From Fredinandcohnia aciditolerans (GTDB lineage: Bacteria; Bacillota; Bacilli; Bacillales; Bacillaceae_L): 64,000 nt of DNA. The stretch covers positions 43,121 to 107,120 of the forward strand of contig QGHH01000016.1 of assembly GCA_003640645.1 (NCBI GenBank), in the 5' to 3' direction. The notes under the pieces were generated by a model. It did no database searches, was not told where the DNA came from, and was given only the letters and a program-made list of their open reading frames with translations. Both the position numbers and the translations under genes were made by a program. The first letter of the stretch is position 1. The number at the start of each line of letters is the position of its first letter. This document shows positions 54,922-64,000 of the stretch, piece after piece.

Positions 54922-56058
54922 ATGAAATTTATTATTCAAAGAGACCATCTTGTTCAAAGTGTACAAGATGTAATGAAAGCTGTATCTTCTCGAACAACCA
55001 TTCCGATCTTAACAGGGATTAAAATAGTTGCAACAAATGAAGGAGTAACACTTACAGGTAGTGATTCCGATGTCTCCATAGAATCGTTTATTCCTAATGA
55101 AGAAGCTGGAGATGAAATTGTTGAAATTAAAGAAACTGGAAGTATTGTTTTACAAGCTCGTTTCTTCAGTGAAATTGTTAAAAAACTTCCTAAGGATACA
55201 GTAGAAATTGAGGTTCATTCAAATTTATTAACTATTATTCGTTCCGGAAAAGCGGAATTTAACTTAAACGGACTTGATGCTGAGGAATATCCACAGTTGC
55301 CTCAAATTGAAGGAAACCAAGGATTTAAAATTCCTGCTGATTTACTAAAAAACATGATTCGACAAACCGTATTTGCTGTTTCCACTTCTGAAACTCGCCC
55401 TATCTTAACAGGTGTAAATTGGAAGGTTGAAAATAGCACTCTCAATTGTATTGCTACAGATAGTCATCGTCTTGCAATGAGAACAGCACATATTGAAACA
55501 GAAAATGATGGATCATATAGTGCAGTAATTCCAGGTAAAAGTTTAAATGAATTAAGTAAAATTCTTGATGATACTACAGATTTAGTTGATATTGTCATTA
55601 CCGAAAACCAAGTTCTTTTTAAAACAAAACATCTTTTATTCTTCTCTCGTTTATTAGATGGCAGCTATCCAGATACGACTAGACTAATCCCTACAGAAAG
55701 TAAAACTGAAGTAGTTTTAGCAACGAAAGAATTTTTACAATCGATTGATCGTGCCTCTCTATTAGCTAGAGAAGCAAATAATAATGTCGTTAAATTTACA
55801 ACTTTACCTGATGGAGTAGTCGAAATATCGTCCATATCCCCTGAAATTGGGAAAGTAAATGAAGAAATCCAAAGTAAATCCATTGAAGGCGAAGAATTAA
55901 AGATTTCTTTTAGTGCAAAATATATGATGGATGCATTAAAAGCATTGGAAAGTGCTGAAATTCGTATTAGCTTCACAGGCGCAATGAGACCGTTCTATAT
56001 CAAAGCACTTGATGACGATACAGTCTTTCATTTGATTCTCCCAGTGCGTACTTATTAA
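54922..56058 (+). CDS. dnaN: DNA polymerase III beta subunit (sliding clamp)
   Basis: 378 aa, exactly the B. subtilis length. ATG 54922 is one codon inside the frame, after AGGAGG. Three clamp domains; typical motifs are TIPILTGI, ETRPILTGVNW, ATDSHRLAMR and the C-terminal LILPVRTY. Tethers polymerase and many repair factors. Followed by a terminator. Confidence 0.98.
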   Translation: MKFIIQRDHLVQSVQDVMKAVSSRTTIPILTGIKIVATNEGVTLTGSDSDVSIESFIPNEEAGDEIVEIKETGSIVLQARFFSEIVKKLPKDTVEIEVHSNLLTIIRSGKAEFNLNGLDAEEYPQLPQIEGNQGFKIPADLLKNMIRQTVFAVSTSETRPILTGVNWKVENSTLNCIATDSHRLAMRTAHIETENDGSYSAVIPGKSLNELSKILDDTTDLVDIVITENQVLFKTKHLLFFSRLLDGSYPDTTRLIPTESKTEVVLATKEFLQSIDRASLLAREANNNVVKFTTLPDGVVEISSISPEIGKVNEEIQSKSIEGEELKISFSAKYMMDALKALESAEIRISFTGAMRPFYIKALDDDTVFHLILPVRTY

Positions 56059-56068
56059 GAAAAGAATG

Positions 56069-56105
56069 AACTACTAGGTCGTAAAAACCTAGTAGTTTTC
56101 TTTTC
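56069..56105 (+). terminator. Terminator after dnaN
   Basis: CTACTAGGT / ACCTAGTAG stem, 7-base loop, then TTTTCTTTTC. Confidence 0.85.
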
Positions 56106-56150
56106 TAGTTGGATTTTCTTTAGTAAAATAAAAAGAAAGAAGGCGAAAAA

Positions 56151-56369
56151 ATGGCGAAAGAAATACAAGTTTCGACAGACTTTATTACATTGGGACAGTT
56201 TTTAAAGCTAGCCGATATCATCCAGTCAGGTGGAATGGCAAAATGGTTTCTTGGTGAACATGAAGTCTATGTAAATGGAGAGCTAGAAAATCGCCGCGCT
56301 AAAAAGCTAGTAAATAAGGATGTAGTAGACATTCCTGGCTTTGGAACGTTTGTCATATCAAATGCTTAA
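56151..56369 (+). CDS. yaaA: S4-domain protein YaaA (RlbA)
   Basis: 72 aa. S4 RNA-binding fold: ITLGQFLKLADIIQSGGMAK, VYVNGELENRRAKKL, VDIPGFGTFVI. Thought to help large-subunit ribosome assembly. ATG 56151 follows GAAGGCG. It is 46 bases upstream of recF, the conserved order. Confidence 0.95.
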   Translation: MAKEIQVSTDFITLGQFLKLADIIQSGGMAKWFLGEHEVYVNGELENRRAKKLVNKDVVDIPGFGTFVISNA

Positions 56370-56415
56370 GCTGCGGGGGATTGCCCTCGCGCTTGTGCGC
56401 AAAGGGTGAGTCCAT

Positions 56416-57534
56416 TTGTTCATAGAAGAAATAGAACTGACGAATTATCGTAATTATGAAAAATTATCCATATTATTTGAAGATAAAGTTAATGTTATCT
56501 TAGGTGAAAATGCACAGGGCAAGACAAATGTGATGGAATCTATCTATGTTTTAGCGATGGCAAAATCACATCGTACCTCAAATGATAAAGAATTGATTCG
56601 CTGGGATGAAGAATATGCTAAAATAGAGGGTAGGGTTCAAAAACGGAACGGCCCCTTATCCTTGCAGCTCGTTATCTCTAAAAAGGGCAAAAAAGCAAAA
56701 AGTAATCATTTGGAACAGCAAAAGCTGAGCCAATATGTTGGAAATATGAACGTGGTAATGTTTGCCCCAGAAGATCTAAATCTTGTAAAGGGGAGCCCAC
56801 AGATAAGAAGACGATTTATTGATATGGAAATTGGGCAAGTATCTGCAGTGTATTTACATGACCTAAGTCAATATCAAAAAATCCTCCACCAGCGGAACCA
56901 CTACCTTAAGCAGCTTCAAACTAAGAGACAACATGATCAAACCATGCTTGATGTATTAACTTCACAATTAATTCAAGCGGCCGTTAAAATTGTTAAAAAA
57001 CGATTTGAATTCCTTATTTTATTACAAAAATGGGCTGAGCCTATTCATCATGGAATCAGTAGAGGGCTAGAACGGCTTCAAATTGAATATAAACCTTCAA
57101 TTGAGGTATTAGAAACAGCGGATTTGTCGAAAATGGTAGATGTATATGACGAAAAATTTGCTAAAATAAAAGAGAGGGAAATTGAAAGAGGCGTTACATT
57201 AGCGGGGCCACATCGGGATGACCTTGCATTTTTTGTGAATGGAAAGGATGTTCAGACATTTGGATCCCAAGGCCAGCAACGTACGACCGCCCTATCATTA
57301 AAGCTTGCAGAAATAGAATTAATTCATTCAGAAATTGGGGAGTACCCGATTTTATTATTAGATGATGTTCTATCGGAACTGGATGATTTTAGACAGTCGC
57401 ATTTATTAAATACAATTCAAGGCAAGGTACAAACCTTCGTTACAACAACGAGTGTTGAAGGGATCAATCATGAAACGTTAGAGCAGGCTGCGACTTATGA
57501 AGTGTCTGCAGGACTCATAAAAAAGCTTAAATGA
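56416..57534 (+). CDS. recF: DNA repair/recombination protein RecF
   Basis: 372 aa. SMC-like ABC ATPase: Walker [16 protein letters not shown], signature [18 protein letters not shown], Walker [15 protein letters not shown]. Loads RecA on gapped DNA with RecO and RecR. The start is TTG 56416 ([13 protein letters not shown]) after AAAGGGTGAG, matching the family N-terminus. Confidence 0.97.
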   Translation: MFIEEIELTNYRNYEKLSILFEDKVNVILGENAQGKTNVMESIYVLAMAKSHRTSNDKELIRWDEEYAKIEGRVQKRNGPLSLQLVISKKGKKAKSNHLEQQKLSQYVGNMNVVMFAPEDLNLVKGSPQIRRRFIDMEIGQVSAVYLHDLSQYQKILHQRNHYLKQLQTKRQHDQTMLDVLTSQLIQAAVKIVKKRFEFLILLQKWAEPIHHGISRGLERLQIEYKPSIEVLETADLSKMVDVYDEKFAKIKEREIERGVTLAGPHRDDLAFFVNGKDVQTFGSQGQQRTTALSLKLAEIELIHSEIGEYPILLLDDVLSELDDFRQSHLLNTIQGKVQTFVTTTSVEGINHETLEQAATYEVSAGLIKKLK

Positions 57535-57544
57535 GGTGATGAGT

Positions 57545-57808
57545 TTGTTCATACATTTGGGAGATAATGTAATGGTTCGTTCATCAGATGTGATTACGAT
57601 ATTAGATCGACAGCTTTTAAAATCCTCCTCTATCGTTAATGAATTTTTAGATGTACAAAAAGACAGAGTGGTAGAATTGTCTAATGGGAATACAAAATCA
57701 GTCGTAGTTACTGTTGATAAAGTTTATTATTCACCTTTATCCTCTAGTACATTAAAAAAACGATCACAGCATGTTTCCGATTTTGAAACAATTTTAGATG
57801 AAATATAA
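57545..57808 (+). CDS. remB: Extracellular matrix regulator RemB (DUF370)
   Basis: 87 aa from TTG 57545, giving FIHLGDNVMV, the usual RemB start (FIHLGD/YIHLGD); the frame is open three codons further, but GAGGTGA fits this TTG. DUF370 core YYSPLSSSTLKKR. RemB acts with RemA in biofilm matrix gene activation in B. subtilis. It is 10 bases after recF and 65 bases before gyrB. Confidence 0.93.
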   Translation: MFIHLGDNVMVRSSDVITILDRQLLKSSSIVNEFLDVQKDRVVELSNGNTKSVVVTVDKVYYSPLSSSTLKKRSQHVSDFETILDEI

Positions 57809-57858
57809 GCATAATAGTAACTCAAAACTTGTTCTTTTTTCGTTAATATAAAGTGTAG

Positions 57859-59796
<1,938 letters not shown>

Positions 59797-59817
59797 CGAT
59801 ATTTTACAGGATAGTTT

Positions 59818-59920
59818 TGAAACCTAGCTCTAGGCGTTTATCGTCCCGAGTCTTAAGCCCTAATGCTTATGCTTGTTTTCGATAAATGGGTGCCTTGCGC
59901 TTTTCGTTACTATCCTGTGT
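59818..59920 (+). repeat. Dispersed intergenic repeat copy between gyrB and gyrA
   Basis: AAACCTAGCTCTAGGCGTTT, then CTTATGCTTGTTTTCGATAA and GTGCCTTGCGCTTTTCG: the same block order as the 18776-19083 element (its complement has CTAGCTCCAGCGCCTAG, CTTATGCTTGTC, GGCTTGCACTTTTC). It lies in the 201-base gap, which has no gene. Confidence 0.65.
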
Positions 59921-59997
59921 TTTAGTTATATATTTGAATGGGTTAAAATAAGAATCCAAATTTATTTTATACCCCTGATAAAGGGAGGTTTCTTTTT

Positions 59998-62514
59998 ATG
60001 TCTGAAAATCAAAACTCGCATATTTCTGAGATAAATATTAGCCAAGAAATGAAAACATCATTTCTAGATTATGCGATGAGCGTTATTGTATCACGTGCCC
60101 TACCAGATGTTCGTGATGGTTTAAAGCCTGTTCACCGTAGGATTTTGTATGCTATGAACGACTTAGGGATGACATCTGATAAAGCCTATAAGAAATCTGC
60201 TCGTATCGTAGGTGAAGTAATTGGTAAATACCACCCACACGGTGACTCTGCAGTTTACGATACAATGGTTCGTATGGCACAGGATTTTAACTTCCGATAT
60301 ATGCTTGTTGATGGCCACGGAAACTTTGGTTCAGTAGATGGTGATGCGGCAGCAGCGATGCGTTATACAGAAGCACGTATGTCCAAAATATCAATGGAAC
60401 TTCTGCGTGATATTAACAAGGATACTATTGATTACCAAGATAACTACGATGGTTCAGAAAAAGAACCAGCTGTTCTTCCTGCTCGTTTCCCGAACCTTTT
60501 AGTAAATGGTGCAGCGGGAATTGCAGTAGGTATGGCAACGAATGTTCCACCACATCAATTAGGTGAAGTTATTGATGGTGTTCTAGCAGTAAGTAAGGAT
60601 CCCGAGATAACCATTGCTGAGTTAATGGATATTATACCTGGACCAGACTTCCCTACAGCTGGGCATATTCTTGGTAGAAGCGGAATTAGAAAAGCTTATG
60701 AAACTGGAAAAGGCTCCATTACCTTACGTGCAAAAGTTGAAATTGAAGAGATGAAGAATGGCAAGGAAGTTATCCTTGTAACAGAACTTCCCTACCAAGT
60801 AAATAAAGCGAAATTAATCGAAAAAATTGCAGAATTAGTTCGTGATAAAAAGATTGACGGCATAACAGACCTTCGTGATGAATCAGACCGAAATGGTATG
60901 AGGATCGTGATGGAAGTTAGAAGAGATGCAAATGCGAATGTTCTTTTAAATAATTTATATAAACATACTGCATTGCAAACAACTTTTGGAATCAACATGC
61001 TAGCTCTAGTGAATGGGCATCCAAGAGTCCTAAACTTAAAGCAATGCTTACAATATTACTTAGACCATCAAGTTGTTGTAATTAAACGCAGAACAGCATT
61101 CGAACTTCGAAAAGCTGAAGCAAGAGCCCATATTTTAGAAGGTTTACGAATTGCGTTGGATCATATTGATGAAATTATTACGTTAATTCGTGGCTCACAA
61201 AATACGGATATCGCTCGTGAAGGCTTAATGACAAGATTTAACTTATCTGAAAAACAAGCACAAGCGATCTTAGATATGCGTTTACAACGTTTAACAGGTT
61301 TAGAACGTGATAAAATTGAAGCGGAATATCAAGAGCTAGTTGCATTAATTGCAGAATTAAAGGCAATTTTGGCAGATGAGGAAAAAGTTCTAGAAATTAT
61401 TCGTGAAGAGCTATTAGAAGTAAAAGAACGTTTTAATGATAAAAGACGTACTGAAATTCTAGCAGGCGGGCTTGAAATGATTGAAGATGAAGACTTAATA
61501 CCTAGAGAGAATATCATTATTACTCTCACAAACAAAGGATATATTAAGCGTCTTCCAGTTTCAACATACCGTAGTCAAAAGCGTGGAGGCCGAGGCATTC
61601 AAGGAATGGGAACAAATGAAGATGACTTCGTCGAACATCTTCTATCAACATCAACCCATGATACAATCCTATTCTTCACAAATAAGGGAAAGGTCTATCG
61701 TTTAAAAGGCTATGAAATTCCTGAATTCAGTAGAACAGCAAAAGGAATCCCAATTATTAACCTACTAGAAATCGATAAAGAAGAATGGATCAATGCCATT
61801 ATTCCTGTATCTGAACTAGTTGATGATTGGTTCTTGTTCTTTACAACAAGAAAGGGTATTTCAAAACGCACTCCATTATCTTCATTTGCGAATATTCGTA
61901 AAGGCGGGTTAATAGCTGTTGGCTTGCATGAAGGTGACGAACTTATTTCTGTCCGACTAACCGACGGATCGAAAGACATTATCATTGGTACAAAGGGTGG
62001 TATGCTCATTCGTTTCCCTGAATCTGACGTAAGATCTATGGGCCGTACGGCTGCAGGTGTTAAAGGTATTAACCTTTCTGAAGGTGATGAAGTAGTAGGA
62101 ATGGAAATACTAGAAGACAATCTAGATGTCTTAATTGTTACTGAACATGGTTATGGAAAGCGTACACCAGCAGGTGAGTACCGCATCCAAAGCCGTGGTG
62201 GTAAGGGACTCAAAACTGTTAATATTACCGATAAGAACGGTAAAGTAATTGCGGTTAAAGCTGTTACAGAAGAAAATGACCTTATGCTTATTACAGCTGC
62301 GGGTGTCTTAATTAGAATGTCAATCAATGATATTTCACAAATTGGCCGTACAACCCAAGGTGTTAAGCTTATTCGTCTAGACGAAAATGAACATGTAGCA
62401 ACGGTTGCGGTTGTAGAAAAAGAAGAAATAGAGGAACTTGAAGATGAATCAGTAGAGGCTGTAGATGAGACAGTCACTGATGAACAACCAAGTAACGAAG
62501 AAGAAACTGAATAA
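59998..62514 (+). CDS. gyrA: DNA gyrase subunit A
   Basis: 838 aa. Breakage-reunion domain with the catalytic Tyr123 in [10 protein letters not shown]; quinolone-pocket residues read Ser84 and Asp88 ([10 protein letters not shown]), the susceptible-type Ser. Six-bladed C-terminal beta-pinwheel with the GyrA box [10 protein letters not shown] (about 525-535). Acidic tail. ATG 59998 after GGGAGG. Confidence 0.98.
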   Translation: MSENQNSHISEINISQEMKTSFLDYAMSVIVSRALPDVRDGLKPVHRRILYAMNDLGMTSDKAYKKSARIVGEVIGKYHPHGDSAVYDTMVRMAQDFNFRYMLVDGHGNFGSVDGDAAAAMRYTEARMSKISMELLRDINKDTIDYQDNYDGSEKEPAVLPARFPNLLVNGAAGIAVGMATNVPPHQLGEVIDGVLAVSKDPEITIAELMDIIPGPDFPTAGHILGRSGIRKAYETGKGSITLRAKVEIEEMKNGKEVILVTELPYQVNKAKLIEKIAELVRDKKIDGITDLRDESDRNGMRIVMEVRRDANANVLLNNLYKHTALQTTFGINMLALVNGHPRVLNLKQCLQYYLDHQVVVIKRRTAFELRKAEARAHILEGLRIALDHIDEIITLIRGSQNTDIAREGLMTRFNLSEKQAQAILDMRLQRLTGLERDKIEAEYQELVALIAELKAILADEEKVLEIIREELLEVKERFNDKRRTEILAGGLEMIEDEDLIPRENIIITLTNKGYIKRLPVSTYRSQKRGGRGIQGMGTNEDDFVEHLLSTSTHDTILFFTNKGKVYRLKGYEIPEFSRTAKGIPIINLLEIDKEEWINAIIPVSELVDDWFLFFTTRKGISKRTPLSSFANIRKGGLIAVGLHEGDELISVRLTDGSKDIIIGTKGGMLIRFPESDVRSMGRTAAGVKGINLSEGDEVVGMEILEDNLDVLIVTEHGYGKRTPAGEYRIQSRGGKGLKTVNITDKNGKVIAVKAVTEENDLMLITAAGVLIRMSINDISQIGRTTQGVKLIRLDENEHVATVAVVEKEEIEELEDESVEAVDETVTDEQPSNEEETE

Positions 62515-62526
62515 ACTTTATGAAAA

Positions 62527-62567
62527 GAGAGAGAAATGCTGCAAGTGCAGTATTTCTCTTTTTTTGG
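62527..62567 (+). terminator. Terminator after gyrA
   Basis: AGAGAAATGCTGCA / TGCAGTATTTCTCT stem with one mismatch, then TTTTTTT. Confidence 0.9.
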
Positions 62568-62610
62568 TAAAATGGTACCAGTATTCAACGAAAGATGAGG
62601 GCGAATTATA

Positions 62611-63678
62611 ATGCGTGTAAGGACAAGCCAGTTACAAGAAGGATGCATTGTCTCAGATGACATTTTTTCTTTAACAAATACACCGATTATTCCTAAAAAC
62701 ACAGTATTAACAAATGAACATATTCAAGTACTTCACGTATTCTTGGTTCAAGATGTACAAGTTGAAGCATTTTTAATCAATGGTGAGCCTTTCACTCCTA
62801 ATGAAATAGTAGAAGAAGTAGAAGTTGTAAAAAAGGAAATCTCGATTGCGGAGGATTATCTCAAATCTGTTGGAGAATATAAACAATTGTTTCAAAGTTG
62901 GCAAGCGGGGGCTCACTTAGATATCACTAAAGTACGCCAAATTATACTCCCCCTCTTTAAAAGAATACTAGAACAACCAAAAGAAATATTCTCCTTATAT
63001 AAATATATAACCCGAGATGACTATTTGTACCATCATGCTGTCACAGTAGGAGTGCTCTCCGGATATCTGGGAAAAAAGTTGGAATTTAACATTGTTGATT
63101 GCTATCATCTAGCCATAGCGGGATTACTTAGTGACTGTGGAATGTCTAAAATTGATCCAAAAATTCTAACAAAGGCTACATCACTTACTTATGGAGAGTA
63201 TAAAGAGGTAAAAAAACACCCTTTATATAGCTACCGAATCATTGAAAAGATCCCACTTATAAAAGATAGTGTGAAATTAGCCGTTCTCCAACACCATGAA
63301 CGGATTGATGGAACAGGCTACATACTCGGGGTTACCGGAGAGAGACTACATCCATTTGGAAAGATTGTTGCAGTAGCTGACGTGTACTCGGCCATGACCT
63401 CAGAAAGACCTTACAGTAACCGCCAGTCTCCTTTTGAAGTCCTTGAAGAGATGAGAAGGGAATCGTTCGGTAAACTGGATCTAAATGTAGTAGAAGCCTT
63501 AACAAATAGTGTCGGAATTATATCGATAGGAACAAAAGTAAAACTCTCAAATGGGCAAACTGGAGAAATTGTGTTTATTGATAAATCCCAGCCCACTAGA
63601 CCCTTACTAAAAATTGATGAAAATGAATTTTTGGATTTAAAAGTGGTTCGTGAAGTTAATGTAGAGGAAGTTATCTAA
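62611..63678 (+). CDS. HD-GYP-like domain protein with degenerate active site
   Basis: 355 aa. Residues about 1-65 form an N-terminal domain of unknown type (RTSQLQEGCIVSDDIFSLTN). An HD-GYP domain spans about 120-330: HHAVTVG (141-147), LLSDCGMSKI (172-181), QHHERIDGTGYILG (227-240), ADVYSAMTSERPY. The metal-site HD pair reads Ser174-Asp175 and the GYP motif reads GYI, so phosphodiesterase activity on cyclic dinucleotides is doubtful; it may be a sensor of such ligands. It lies between gyrA and the rRNA operon, with its own terminator. Confidence 0.88.
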   Translation: MRVRTSQLQEGCIVSDDIFSLTNTPIIPKNTVLTNEHIQVLHVFLVQDVQVEAFLINGEPFTPNEIVEEVEVVKKEISIAEDYLKSVGEYKQLFQSWQAGAHLDITKVRQIILPLFKRILEQPKEIFSLYKYITRDDYLYHHAVTVGVLSGYLGKKLEFNIVDCYHLAIAGLLSDCGMSKIDPKILTKATSLTYGEYKEVKKHPLYSYRIIEKIPLIKDSVKLAVLQHHERIDGTGYILGVTGERLHPFGKIVAVADVYSAMTSERPYSNRQSPFEVLEEMRRESFGKLDLNVVEALTNSVGIISIGTKVKLSNGQTGEIVFIDKSQPTRPLLKIDENEFLDLKVVREVNVEEVI

Positions 63679-63679
63679 T

Positions 63680-63707
63680 CACCTCCAAATTCGGAGGTTT
63701 TATTTTT
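63680..63707 (+). terminator. Terminator after the HD-GYP gene
   Basis: ACCTCC / GGAGGT stem with a small loop, then TTTTATTTTT. Confidence 0.75.
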
Positions 63708-63745
63708 GCTGAATAGGAAGTATAAAAACATTTTTAAATAAATAC

Positions 63746-63774
63746 TTGATTAAAAGGCCTTTTGCATTTATACT
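63746..63774 (+). promoter_or_regulatory. rRNA operon promoter P1
   Basis: TTGATT (63746-63751), 17-base spacer, TATACT (63769-63774). Confidence 0.8.
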
Positions 63775-63818
63775 AGTAAAAGTCTTATCGCTTCAACATT
63801 ATTATTTTAAAAAAGTAA

Positions 63819-63848
63819 TTGACTTTAATAATGATAATGTGATATATT
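63819..63848 (+). promoter_or_regulatory. rRNA operon promoter P2
   Basis: TTGACT (63819-63824), 18-base spacer, TATATT (63843-63848). The leader after it contains GTTCTTTGAAAACT (from 63885), the usual antitermination-type boxA region of Bacillus rRNA leaders. Confidence 0.85.
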
Positions 63849-63953
63849 AATAAAGTCGCTTCAGGGCGACAAACAAGTTCTTTGAAAACTAAACATAATA
63901 CAAGCGTCAACGTTTTAATTCAAAAGTAACAAACTATTGAGCAATCAATACTC

Positions 63954-64000
<47 letters not shown>

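Overview
The window looks like the replication-origin region of a low-GC Gram-positive endospore former of the family Bacillaceae. The gene order rpmH-dnaA-dnaN-yaaA-recF-remB-gyrB-gyrA-rRNA on the right and rnpA-yidC-jag-mnmE-mnmG-rsmG-noc-soj-spo0J-yyaC-yyaE-ychF-rpsF-ssbA-rpsR-gdpP-rplI-dnaB/C-purA-walRKHIJ-htrC-rlmH on the left is the Bacillus subtilis arrangement. Shine-Dalgarno sites are strong, and TTG and GTG starts are common. The genus cannot be fixed from the sequence alone.

Layout. 1-11245 is an accessory flank. It holds two uncharacterised genes (one a NERD-domain nuclease-like protein), an array of 17 palindromic units with a 52-bp period, a PAS-domain gene behind a perfect Fnr-type box, a methyltransferase, a PAS histidine kinase, two broken genes, and a drug-export ABC transporter next to an OmpR-type two-component system. 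11317-13439 carries rlmH, a CxxH/CxxC protein and the HtrA-like protease, with DnaA boxes between them. 13554-18743 is a five-gene sensor/regulator/ABC-transporter cassette in the order of B. subtilis lnrJKLMN (linearmycin resistance). It sits between walJ and htrC, which are neighbours in B. subtilis. 19130-24566 is the essential WalRK cell-wall signalling operon, preceded by an M23 peptidase gene. 26969-33401 carries purA, the replicative helicase, rplI, gdpP and yybS. 33696-34446 is a TPP riboswitch and thiT. 34509-37166 holds rpsR, ssbA, rpsF with its S6:S18 leader, and ychF. 37280-42203 is the yyaE/yyzM/yyaD-like/yyaC block plus a DUF554 gene. 42302-46187 is spo0J, soj, noc and rsmG. 46203-52220 is mnmG, mnmE, jag, yidC, rnpA and rpmH. 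52844-54885 is a bipartite oriC around dnaA. 54922-63678 is the dnaN to gyrA block plus a degenerate HD-GYP protein. The window ends 47 bases into a 16S rRNA gene behind tandem promoters.

How it works together. Most genes point away from oriC: minus strand to the left of rpmH, plus strand from dnaA onward. Replication initiation (DnaA, oriC, DnaN, helicase, SsbA), segregation (Soj, Spo0J, four parS-like sites), nucleoid occlusion (Noc), translation factors and cell-wall control (WalRK) are packed here. DnaA-box clusters beside jag and beside rlmH could tie DnaA titration to these flanks. Intergenic regions are crowded with dispersed palindromic or composite repeats of several families. These, the 52-bp array and the displaced lnr-like cassette are the main unexplained structure. 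I see no clear defence island, prophage, CRISPR or insertion sequence.
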